Source of the DNA: Curtobacterium flaccumfaciens
GTDB lineage: Bacteria; Actinomycetota; Actinomycetes; Actinomycetales; Microbacteriaceae
DNA length: 64,000 nucleotides
Direction: 5' to 3'
NCBI RefSeq assembly: GCF_013359815.1
Contig: NZ_JABMCF010000041.1
Coordinates: forward strand, 237,865 to 301,864
This document shows, in pieces, positions 54,006 to 61,503 of the stretch (position 1 is its first letter; every line of letters begins with the position of its first letter). The position numbers and the translations under genes were made by a program. Under the pieces are notes generated by a model, which saw only the letters and a list, made by a program, of their open reading frames with translations, did not search any database and was not told where the DNA came from.

Positions 54006-55301
54006 TCAGCCCTTGGCCGCAGCCTGGTTGGTGGTCTCGACGATGTCCTTCGCGTCGCCCTTGCCGGCGAGCAGGTCGACGACGCTGGTGTTCAGCGCGT
54101 TGCCGACGTTCTGGCCGTACAGGGTGTCGAGGTACTGCGAGACGAACGGGGCCTCCTGGTAGGCGGCCAGGGCCGACTTCAGGTAGTCCGAGTCGACGAC
54201 CGACTGGGCCTCCTTGTTGACCGGGATGGCGTTGAAGGCCTTGTAGTAGGCCTCCTGGTTGTCCTTCTGCACGATGAAGTTCAGGAAGTCGGTGCACGCC
54301 TTCTTCGGGGCCTGTGCCGAGCAGGAGTTGCCGTCGACACCACCCATCATCGACTTCGGGTCACCCTTGCCACCGTCGATCGCGGGGAACGGGAACCAGC
54401 CGAGGTCGGGCAGCGGCTTGGCGTCCGGCGTCAGCGACGCGATCACGCCCGGGTCCCACGCGCCCATGAGCTCCATGGCGGCCTTGTGGTTGGCGAGGAG
54501 ACCGGCGGAGCTGCCGGCGCCCTGCTGTGCGGCGGTGGTCAGGAAGCCGTTGTTGAAGGGCTTGGTGGCGTTGAAGTCCTCGAGCTGCTCGCCGGCCTTC
54601 GTCCAGCAGGCGTTGTCGAACTTCAGCGACTTCGCCGTGTCCTCGAGGGTCTTCTGGCTGCACTCGCGGAGCGCGAAGTTGTAGTACCAGTGGGCGGCCG
54701 GCCAGGCGTCCTTCGCGCCGACGGCGACCGGGTCGATGTCCTTGGCCTTGAGCTTCGTGATCGCGTCGTTCAGCTCGTCCATGGTCGTGGGCGTGCCCTC
54801 GATGCCGGCTTCCTTGAACAGGTCCTTCGAGTACCAGATGCCCTCGGGGAGCACCGCGCCCGGCATGGCGTAGGTCTTGCCGTCCTTCTCGTACCCGGCG
54901 AACGTGCCCGCACTGATGGACTTCTTCGCGTCGGCGCTGATGGAGTCGGAGATGTCCATGAGCTGCCCGGCAGCGATCATCGCGTCCATCTTGCCGCCGC
55001 CGCGCTGCAGGAACACGTCGGGGGCGTCGCCGGAGTTGAGGGCGGTCTGGAGCTTGCCGTCCAGGTCCTCGTTCTGGATCGCCTGGGTCTTGATGGTGAC
55101 GTTCGGGTACTTCTCCTCGAACGCCTTGACCGTCGAGGCCCAGTAGGCCTTGCCCGGTCCGGTGGTCGAGTTGTGCCAGAAGGTCATCGTGACCTTCCCG
55201 CCGTCCTCGGAGGCATCGCTGCCCGCCGAGCACCCACTGGCCACCAGTGCTGTGGCCCCGATCAGCGCGATGGCTGCCGCGGCACGGATCTTCCTCGTCA
55301 T
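54006..55301 (-). CDS. extracellular solute-binding lipoprotein (GH3 locus importer)
   Basis: The 431-residue family 1 binding protein has a lipoprotein signal ending VASGC (lipidated Cys24). MTFWHNSTTGPGKAYW, PDVFLQRGGGKMDAM and LFKEAGIEGTPTTMDEL are typical. Four later cysteines (RECSQ, DNACW, NSCSAQAPKKAC) probably form two disulfides. AGGAG precedes the ATG. A good -35 (TTGACA) overlaps the operator region shared with divergent lacI. Confidence 0.92.
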   Translation of the reverse strand: MTRKIRAAAAIALIGATALVASGCSAGSDASEDGGKVTMTFWHNSTTGPGKAYWASTVKAFEEKYPNVTIKTQAIQNEDLDGKLQTALNSGDAPDVFLQRGGGKMDAMIAAGQLMDISDSISADAKKSISAGTFAGYEKDGKTYAMPGAVLPEGIWYSKDLFKEAGIEGTPTTMDELNDAITKLKAKDIDPVAVGAKDAWPAAHWYYNFALRECSQKTLEDTAKSLKFDNACWTKAGEQLEDFNATKPFNNGFLTTAAQQGAGSSAGLLANHKAAMELMGAWDPGVIASLTPDAKPLPDLGWFPFPAIDGGKGDPKSMMGGVDGNSCSAQAPKKACTDFLNFIVQKDNQEAYYKAFNAIPVNKEAQSVVDSDYLKSALAAYQEAPFVSQYLDTLYGQNVGNALNTSVVDLLAGKGDAKDIVETTNQAAAKG

Positions 55302-55382
55302 CGTGGAACTCCTGAAGTGTCGTCGTTGACATGCGCGACATCGACTGCCGCTGCGGAGAGCATGCCTGCTGCTCCAGGTCCA

Positions 55383-55408
55383 TGTCAATCGATATCGATA
55401 ACGTTTTC
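55383..55408. promoter_or_regulatory. operator and promoter between the binding-protein gene and lacI
   Basis: On the minus strand TTGACA (complement of 55383-55388) followed 18 bases later by CATGCT gives a promoter for the transport operon. Touching it is ATCGATATCGAT, a 12-base palindrome (55388-55399), and GATAACGTTTTC (55397-55408) with the central AACGTT typical of LacI-family operators. A repressor there would block RNA polymerase. Confidence 0.6.
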
Positions 55409-55447
55409 TTTACCGTTCGCATGGTGCCGCAGCGGTACGGTGTGCAC

Positions 55448-56491
55448 ATGGACTCGGCACTCGGCGCGCGTCCCGGTGCCGGCCGGGTGACGATCGGCGA
55501 CGTGGCGCGGGTGGCCGGGGTCTCGATCCCGACGGTGTCCAAGGTGATCAACCAGCGGGACGGGGTCGCACCCGCCACGATGCTCCGCGTGCAGCAGGTG
55601 GTCGACGACCTGGGGTACGAGACGTCGCTGGTCGCCCGGAGCCTGCGGAGTTCGCGGACCGGGGTCGTCGGCATCCTGGTGCCCGAGTTCGAGCCGTTCT
55701 CGACCGAGCTGCTCCGCGGTATCTCGCGGGCGGCCACCGGCACCGGCTACGAGCTCCTCGCCTACGCCGGCCTGATGACCGGCGCCGACCGACCCGGGTG
55801 GGAGCGCCGGTCGCTGTCCCGCCTGTCCGGCACCCTGATCGACGGCGCGATCGTCGTCACCCCGACCACGGCACTGTCGAGCTCGTCGATCCCCGTAGTG
55901 GCGATCGACCCGCACACCGGGCCGGAGGGGCACGCCACCGTCGACGCGGACAACGAGGCCGGCGCGGCGCAGGCCGTCGAACACCTGCTGTCACTCGGGC
56001 ACACCCGCATCGCGCACCTGCAGGGACGCGTGGACCTGGCCTCCGCCCAGCTGCGCGCGGCCGGGTACCGCTCGGCCCTGACCGCCGCGGGCATCACGGT
56101 CGACGAGTGCCTGCTGCGTGACGGCGGTTACCAGGAGGACCAGTCCGCGGCCGTCGCCCGCGAGCTCCTGACCCTCGCCGACCGCCCCACCGCGGTGTTC
56201 GCCGCGAACGACTCGTCGGCGATCGGTGTGCTCCGCGCCGCGGCCGAGGTCGGGCTCCGCGTCCCCCAGGACCTGTCCGTCGTGGGCTTCGACGACGTGC
56301 CGCAAGCGTCCACCACGACCCCGCCGCTCACCACGGTGTCGCAGCCGCTCGCCGAACTCGGGTCGCACGCCGTGCAGATGCTCCTGACGATGCTCCGTGG
56401 CGAACCGACCACGGACCACGTCCGGCTCCCCACGACCCTGCGGGTTCGGGCAAGCACGGGCCCCGCTCCGAGGCCCGCGTCCGGCCGCTGA
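55448..56491 (+). CDS. LacI family transcriptional regulator of the GH3 locus
   Basis: The 347-residue protein has the HTH (VTIGDVARVAGVSIPTVSKV, about residues 14-33), then the sugar-sensing domain (VVGILVPEF, SVVGFDDVPQAS). The ATG at 55448 lies 6 bases after a TACGGT box, suggesting a leaderless message; ATGs at 55421 and 55331 would add non-conserved residues. It is divergent from the binding-protein gene and likely represses it until an oligosaccharide is present. Confidence 0.9.
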   Translation: MDSALGARPGAGRVTIGDVARVAGVSIPTVSKVINQRDGVAPATMLRVQQVVDDLGYETSLVARSLRSSRTGVVGILVPEFEPFSTELLRGISRAATGTGYELLAYAGLMTGADRPGWERRSLSRLSGTLIDGAIVVTPTTALSSSSIPVVAIDPHTGPEGHATVDADNEAGAAQAVEHLLSLGHTRIAHLQGRVDLASAQLRAAGYRSALTAAGITVDECLLRDGGYQEDQSAAVARELLTLADRPTAVFAANDSSAIGVLRAAAEVGLRVPQDLSVVGFDDVPQASTTTPPLTTVSQPLAELGSHAVQMLLTMLRGEPTTDHVRLPTTLRVRASTGPAPRPASGR

Positions 56492-56504
56492 GCACCCGCC
56501 GCCG

Positions 56505-57488
56505 TCAGCGGCGCAGGGTCTGCTTCGGGTACTCGCCGAACCGGGCCGCGTAGGCCGCCGAGAACCGGCCGAGGTGGGCGAACCCCCAGCGGCGGGCGAC
56601 GTCGCCGACGACCCCGGCCTGCGGGTCGAGCTCGAGCAGTTCGCCGCGTACGCGGTCGAGCCGGACCTCGCGCAGGTACGTCAGCGGCGACACGTCGAAG
56701 ACCCGGCGGAACGACTCCTGGACCGACCGCACGCTCAGGCCGGCGACCTCGGACAGCTCCTGGACCGTGACCGGCTCGGCAGCGTGCGCGTGGATGTACT
56801 CCACCGCTGCCCGCAGCCGGGCGTTCCGGGGCAGGCCGAGCACCGCGGGCAGGTCGTCGGCCTGCGGCGGGAACGTGTCCAGGAACGCAGTGGCCGCCGA
56901 CCGCTTGGCCTCGTGCCACGCGTCGGAGTCGGGCCCCTCCGCACGCAGTGCCCGGGACAGCGCCACGAGCGCCCCCTGCCAGCGCTCGGCGGTCTCCGGT
57001 TCCGGCATGCGGGTCGGGTCGAACCGCAGCGGTGCCGCTTCGACCTCCAGGTGTTCGAACGCGACGCGGTGCACGTACTCCCGCCCGAAGTGCACCAGCC
57101 GCTGGTCGTGGTCCTCGGCCGTGAACACGAAGTCGTCCTCGGGGGGCAGGAGCACGGGGATGTCCCGGCGCAACTCCATCCGGACGCGCCCGGAGTCCAG
57201 GTGCGCGGTCCCGCTGGTGATCCACGTCACCACGTAGTCGGCACCGACGGGCACCGAGCCGCGCACGGCACCGCGGAGCTGCGAACGCCGGATGCTCACG
57301 TCGGAGTCCCCGACGGCCGTGTACCGGTACGAGAAGTCGTCGTCGAGGCGCCGGACGGACCACCGATCGGCGCCGTGGACGGCGGCGAGGTCGCGCTCGG
57401 CGGCGTCGGGGTCCCCGCCGGAGACCTCGAACCGGACCGGTTCCCCGGCGGGCGCAGCGGACTGTGGAGTCGGGACGGGGTCAGCCAC
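56505..57488 (-). CDS. AraC family transcriptional regulator
   Basis: The 327-residue protein has an N-terminal sensor (AraC-binding-like, with DYVVTWITSG) and a C-terminal HTH pair (VTVQELSEVAGLSVRSVQESFRR, GVVGDVARRWGFAHLGRFSAAYAARF). It is closely similar in its C-terminal half to the regulator at 46380. The start is a GTG (57486-57488). It faces lacI with a 13-base gap, and points away from the marR gene across about 70 bases. Confidence 0.88.
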   Translation of the reverse strand: MADPVPTPQSAAPAGEPVRFEVSGGDPDAAERDLAAVHGADRWSVRRLDDDFSYRYTAVGDSDVSIRRSQLRGAVRGSVPVGADYVVTWITSGTAHLDSGRVRMELRRDIPVLLPPEDDFVFTAEDHDQRLVHFGREYVHRVAFEHLEVEAAPLRFDPTRMPEPETAERWQGALVALSRALRAEGPDSDAWHEAKRSAATAFLDTFPPQADDLPAVLGLPRNARLRAAVEYIHAHAAEPVTVQELSEVAGLSVRSVQESFRRVFDVSPLTYLREVRLDRVRGELLELDPQAGVVGDVARRWGFAHLGRFSAAYAARFGEYPKQTLRR

Positions 57489-57521
57489 GGTGCCCCGCTC
57501 CCGATGCCGTCACCCGCACCG

Positions 57522-57550
57522 TTCCACGCTCCGCGTTATGTGGATACGCT
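57522..57550 (+). promoter_or_regulatory. promoter for the marR leader ORF and marR
   Basis: TTCCAC (57522-57527) and TACGCT (57545-57550) are 17 bases apart. A start seven bases after the -10 box falls on the GTG at 57557, so the transcript would begin with a leaderless leader ORF. Confidence 0.5.
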
Positions 57551-57556
57551 GGTGCG

Positions 57557-57613
57557 GTGACTGCGGCGTATCGTGACCCGGACGAGACCCGTGCGAAGGG
57601 GGCATTGTCGTGA
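57557..57613 (+). CDS. 18-codon leader ORF overlapping marR
   Basis: A GTG-initiated frame of 18 codons (first residues VTAAYRDPDE) ends in a TGA at 57611-57613 that overlaps the marR GTG at 57610-57612. The GTG falls at the predicted transcription start. The overlap suggests that ribosomes finishing the leader restart at marR. The peptide itself has no known domain. Confidence 0.45.
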   Translation: MTAAYRDPDETRAKGALS

Positions 57614-58056
57614 GCGATGTCGACCTGAACGCGGCGCTGACCCGGCTCGAGGCCGCGGTCTCCGAACTGCGCGGTCGACTGCGCGACGAGCTCGGCGTCT
57701 CCGGCGGCGACCTGACGCTGCTGCAGTTCGTCTCGCGCGCCGAGGAAGCGGGCCGGACGGTGCGCGTGAAGGACCTGTCGAAGCACCTGGGGCTCACCGG
57801 CCCGGCGGTCACCGGCATGGTGGACCGCCTCGAGCACAGCGGACACATCAGTCGTGTCCCGAACCCCGACGACGGCCGCAGCCGGTACATCGAGCTGACC
57901 GATGCTGCCCGCCGCGACTACGCGCGCGCGATGGACGGCACGAACAAGCACCTGCACGACCTGATGGCCTCCTTCTCGGAACGGGAGCGGGCCAGGTTCG
58001 TGCGGATCATCGACCGCATCGTCGCAGCCGTCGATCTCGGCGCACCGAGCCCCTGA
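57610..58056 (+). CDS. MarR family transcriptional regulator
   Basis: The 148-residue protein has the winged-helix MarR fold: LTLLQFVSRAEEAGRTVRVKDLSKHLGLTGPAVTGMVDRLEHSGHISRVPNP region with the wing DDGRSRYIELTD, and dimerisation helices at both ends. The ligand is unknown. It is translated from a GTG overlapped by the leader ORF, with AAGGGGG nearby as a ribosome site. The palindrome at 58101-58141 could be its operator or the shared terminator. Confidence 0.9.
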   Translation: MSDVDLNAALTRLEAAVSELRGRLRDELGVSGGDLTLLQFVSRAEEAGRTVRVKDLSKHLGLTGPAVTGMVDRLEHSGHISRVPNPDDGRSRYIELTDAARRDYARAMDGTNKHLHDLMASFSERERARFVRIIDRIVAAVDLGAPSP

Positions 58057-58100
58057 CGGCAGGGTACGGGCGGTCAGGACGACGCTCGGACGAATGTCCA

Positions 58101-58141
58101 GCATGCGCAGCTAGGTAAGTTCTCTACCTATCTCCGCATGC
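58101..58141. promoter_or_regulatory. nested symmetric palindrome between marR and the permease operon
   Basis: GCATGCG (58101-58107) pairs with CGCATGC (58135-58141), and TAGGTA (58112-58117) with TACCTA (58125-58130); spacers are 4, 7 and 4 bases. The 41-base element has the look of a MarR-type operator inside a hairpin. It sits between two convergent stops, where an operator is unexpected and a terminator expected; A+T content is high for this genome. Confidence 0.5.
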
Positions 58142-58151
58142 CGGACGCCCG

Positions 58152-59000
58152 TCACCCCTTGACGGCTCCGGAGGTCAGACCGGACACGATCGAGCGGCGG
58201 AACACGAGCACCAGGATGACGATCGGCACCGTCGCAGCGACGCTCGCGGCGAAGATCTGCGCGAACGGCACCGTGAACTGCGTCCCGAAGAGCGCGATGC
58301 CGACCGGGATCGTCCGGAACGAGTTCTCGCTGTTGAAGGTCAGTGCCATCAGGAACTCGCTCCACGACGCCGTGAAGGTGAAGACGCCGACCGTGAACAG
58401 GCCCGGCTTCGCCATCGGCAGGATCACCGACAGCACGGTCCGCCAGGCCCCGGCGCCGTCGATCTCGGACGCCTCCTCGATCGTCGACGGGATCCCCTGC
58501 AGGTAGTTCCGCATGATCCAGATGGCGAACGGCAGGTTGAACGCCACGTACGGCACGATCAGACCCGGGTACGAGTTGAGCAGCCCGAGGTTGCGCTCGA
58601 GCAGGTACAGCGGCGTCAGCACCGCGATCGCCGGGAACACCGACAGCATGAGCAGCGAGGTCATGATCGCCGTCCGCCCCCGGATGAACCGGCCGGCCAG
58701 GGCGTACCCGGCGAGGAACGCCAGCGCGAGCACGATCACCGTGGTCGACACCGACACGATGACGCTGTTCACCATGTACTGGCCGAGCGCGTTGTCGCGG
58801 AAGGCCACCACGAAGTTGTCGAAGGTGAACGACTGCGGCCAGACGGTGGGCGGCGACTGCCCGATCTCGGACGCCGGCTTGAGCGACGTCGTGACGAGCC
58901 AGTAGAGCGGCAGCGCGGTGAGCACCGCGATGACGACACCGCTGACGTTGACGGTGTTGACCCACTTGCGCCAGCCCTTGCGCACACGTTGACGGGGCAT
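58152..59000 (-). CDS. carbohydrate ABC transporter permease, MalG type
   Basis: The 282-residue membrane subunit has six membrane segments and the EAA loop (STIEEASEIDGAGAW), and ends SGLTSGAVKG. Its ATG overlaps the MalF-type stop by one base. It is the last gene of a third complete importer in the window. Confidence 0.92.
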   Translation of the reverse strand: MPRQRVRKGWRKWVNTVNVSGVVIAVLTALPLYWLVTTSLKPASEIGQSPPTVWPQSFTFDNFVVAFRDNALGQYMVNSVIVSVSTTVIVLALAFLAGYALAGRFIRGRTAIMTSLLMLSVFPAIAVLTPLYLLERNLGLLNSYPGLIVPYVAFNLPFAIWIMRNYLQGIPSTIEEASEIDGAGAWRTVLSVILPMAKPGLFTVGVFTFTASWSEFLMALTFNSENSFRTIPVGIALFGTQFTVPFAQIFAASVAATVPIVILVLVFRRSIVSGLTSGAVKG

Positions 59001-59968
59001 CAGTCGTCCCCTCCCTTCGCCTGGTTCCGGAACGCCCGGAGGAACAGCAGACACCCCGCCGCGACGATGACCGCGGTGGAGGTCGCGATCGCCGCGCCCG
59101 GTCCGATGTTGATGTCCTGGAAGAGCACCTTGTAGCCCATGATCGCGAGCGACTGGGTGGCGGTGCCCGGGCCGCCGTTCGTCAGCACGAACGGCAGGTC
59201 GAACACGCCGAACGCCTGCAGGATGCGGAACAGCACCGCGATCGTCAGGGTCGGGGTGAGCTGCGGCAGCACCACGCGCCAGAACGTCTGCCAGGTGCTC
59301 GCGCCGTCGAGCTCGGCGGCCTCGTAGTGGTCCTCGGAGATCTGCACGAGCCCGGCGAGCAGGATGATCGCGACGAACGGCGTCGTCTTCCAGATGTCCG
59401 CGACCATCAGCCCGGTGATCGCTGGCACGGGTTCGCCGAGGATCACCGGGGCGTCCCCGAACAGGCCGAAGAACCACGTCGCGACGCCGTAGGTGCTGTC
59501 GTAGATGTACTTCCACAGCTGCGCGTTCACGATGGTGACGAGCGACCACGGGATGAGCATGAGCGCGAGCATCCAGCCGCGGGTGGCCCCGAGCCGCTCG
59601 AGCACCAGTGCGACGAGCATGCCGAGCACCAGCTCGACCGACACCGTCACCACCGTGTAGAGCACCGTGAAGCCCAGCGCCCGGTACCAGTCGGCGCTCT
59701 GCAGCAGGGCCGCGTAGTTGTCGAACCCGAACGACTGGATCGTGAAGCCCTCGTAGCCGACCTCGACGTCCGCGAAGCTCAGGACCACCGAGTACACGAC
59801 CGGGAAGATCGTCACCGCCGCGACCACCAGGAGCGCCGGGGCCGCGAAGCCCCACGCGCCCCGCGAGCGGATGCGGTCGAGACGCGACCGCCCCGAAGGC
59901 CGGGGCGGCGGATCGACGCGACCCGTGCCTCCAGGCCGTGCCGGTCGTGTCGCCGTGCCGGCGCTCAC
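59000..59968 (-). CDS. carbohydrate ABC transporter permease, MalF type
   Basis: The 322-residue membrane subunit has six membrane segments and the EAA loop (DHYEAAELDGASTW). Its Arg/Pro/Gly-rich first 30 residues are partly encoded by one copy of the repeated 11-mer (59927-59937). The GTG start (59966-59968) overlaps the binding-protein stop by 4 bases. Confidence 0.92.
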   Translation of the reverse strand: MSAGTATRPARPGGTGRVDPPPRPSGRSRLDRIRSRGAWGFAAPALLVVAAVTIFPVVYSVVLSFADVEVGYEGFTIQSFGFDNYAALLQSADWYRALGFTVLYTVVTVSVELVLGMLVALVLERLGATRGWMLALMLIPWSLVTIVNAQLWKYIYDSTYGVATWFFGLFGDAPVILGEPVPAITGLMVADIWKTTPFVAIILLAGLVQISEDHYEAAELDGASTWQTFWRVVLPQLTPTLTIAVLFRILQAFGVFDLPFVLTNGGPGTATQSLAIMGYKVLFQDINIGPGAAIATSTAVIVAAGCLLFLRAFRNQAKGGDD

Positions 59969-61284
59969 AGCGCTGCTCCCTGCAGGGCGAGCGAGATGGC
60001 GGAGGCCATCGCGCTGGTGCCACCGTCGACGGACGCCTGCCCGCCGAGGATGCCGTTGCCGTTCTGGTAGACGCCCTGCGAGACCTTCGGGTAGTAGGCC
60101 GTCGAGGTCGGGCGGGGCACGAGCGTGATGCCGGCCGCCGTGTCGTAGGTCGGGCGCTCCTGCCGCTTCGCGTCCGCACTGACGAGGCTCGCCGACCGGG
60201 CCGGCAGGACCCCGCCCTCGCGGGTCAGGAACTGCTGCGCGGTCTCGCTCGACATCCAGCGCGCGAAGGTCAGTGCCGCCGCGGGCTCCTGGGTGTGCGG
60301 GTTGATGTAGTTCCCCCACCCGCCGATCGTCGAGTGGTGCTCGTCCATGCCGTCGAACGTCGGCCGGGCGGCGAGCCCCACCTTGCCGGCGACCTGGCTG
60401 TCCGGGCCGTTCGCGATCCCCCAGGCGTACGACCAGTTGCGGAGGAACGCCGCGCGGCCTCCGGAGAAGGCGTCGTTGGTGTCCTGCTCCTGGTAGGTCA
60501 GGGTGGCCCGTGGCGACGCTCCCGACGTGACCAGCGACCGCATGAACTCGAACGCGCGCTTGGTCTCGGAACTCGTCGTCTCGGGCTTCGTGAGGTCGTC
60601 GTTGAGCAGTGACCCGCCCGCGTCGGCGACGAACTCGGTGACGTTGCAGGTCAGTCCCTCGTACACGTCACCTTGGAACGCGAAGCCGTACGACACGTCG
60701 CCGGTGTCCACGAGCTTCGCGGCGGTCTCGCGCACTTCCTCCCACGACGCCGGCACCTGCAGGGAGTGCTTCGCGAGCAGGTCCTTCCGGTACAGGAAGA
60801 ACGACTCGTCGATGTAGAGCGGGAACATGTAGTACGTGCCGTCGACGCTCGCCGCGAGCCGGAGCCCCTCGGGGAACTGGTCGAAGAAGTCCTCGCCGAC
60901 GAGCTGGTTCACGGGGGTCGCGAGCTTGTTCTTCGCGAACTGCCCGGGCCAGGCGACGTCACCCAGGTAGACGTCCGGCGTGCTGCTGCCGGCCGCGATC
61001 TGGGTCGTCAGGCTGGTGCGGTTCGTGTCGGTGTCGCTCGGGGCGCTGACGATCCGGACGCGGATGTTCGGGTGCTCCTTCTGGAACTCCGCGATGAGCC
61101 GACGGCGCAGGTCACCGCCGTCCTTCGAGGCGACCTGGCCGGCCCACCAGCTGATCGTCGCCTCGCCCTCGGGCGGTTCGGTGGGCCAGTCCTCGACGCG
61201 CGTGCGCTCGGGTCGGGTGGAGCAGCCGGCGAGCAGCAGCACCCCCGCTCCCCCGAGCATGAACGTCCTCCGGTCGATTGCCAT
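59965..61284 (-). CDS. extracellular solute-binding lipoprotein with Tat-like signal
   Basis: The 439-residue family 1 binding protein starts MAIDRRTFMLGG, a twin-arginine-like signal, ending with lipobox LLLAGC (lipidated Cys21), so it may be exported folded by Tat. Trp/Tyr-rich segments such as ATISWWAGQ and RNWSYAWGI suit sugar stacking. GGAGGA precedes the ATG at 61282-61284; the frame opens at 61326. The ligand is unknown. Confidence 0.9.
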   Translation of the reverse strand: MAIDRRTFMLGGAGVLLLAGCSTRPERTRVEDWPTEPPEGEATISWWAGQVASKDGGDLRRRLIAEFQKEHPNIRVRIVSAPSDTDTNRTSLTTQIAAGSSTPDVYLGDVAWPGQFAKNKLATPVNQLVGEDFFDQFPEGLRLAASVDGTYYMFPLYIDESFFLYRKDLLAKHSLQVPASWEEVRETAAKLVDTGDVSYGFAFQGDVYEGLTCNVTEFVADAGGSLLNDDLTKPETTSSETKRAFEFMRSLVTSGASPRATLTYQEQDTNDAFSGGRAAFLRNWSYAWGIANGPDSQVAGKVGLAARPTFDGMDEHHSTIGGWGNYINPHTQEPAAALTFARWMSSETAQQFLTREGGVLPARSASLVSADAKRQERPTYDTAAGITLVPRPTSTAYYPKVSQGVYQNGNGILGGQASVDGGTSAMASAISLALQGAAL

Positions 61285-61393
61285 CCGTCCTCCTCGACGT
61301 GTGGTGCTGCGAACCTGTACGTCCACACAACCAGGCGGAGCCTGGTCTGTCCGCCAGGGGCGCCGGCTGCGCGGCCGCGCTTTCGCGGTGGAC

Positions 61394-61427
61394 GACAGTT
61401 CACGGGTTCGCGGCCCCGCGAACTGTC
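61394..61427 (-). repeat. overlapping alternative hairpins before the binding-protein gene
   Basis: GACAGTTC (61394-61401) pairs with GAACTGTC (61420-61427), while GTTCGCGG (61406-61413) pairs with CCGCGAAC (61416-61423). The two stems share bases and cannot form together completely. They lie between lacI and the importer genes on the same strand. No T-run follows. Confidence 0.5.
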
Positions 61428-61452
61428 GCTCAGCCCGAAACGTGGCCAGCGA

Positions 61453-61496
61453 CGGCCTGGAGGCGCGTGGCGGGGCCGACCCGCGCCTCCAGGCCG
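61453..61496 (-). terminator. terminator hairpin after lacI, GGCCTGGAGGC family
   Basis: CGGCCTGGAGGCGCG (61453-61467) pairs exactly with CGCGCCTCCAGGCCG (61482-61496) around a 14-base loop. It begins 8 bases after the lacI stop on the minus strand. Both arms hold an exact copy of the repeated 11-mer. Confidence 0.65.
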
Positions 61497-61503
61497 GCAG
61501 GGG

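Noticed and set aside
55331..55447. Longer LacI start at 55331 or 55421
   Set aside because: It would run the coding region through the operator and promoter of the divergent operon, and the added residues are unlike LacI N-termini.
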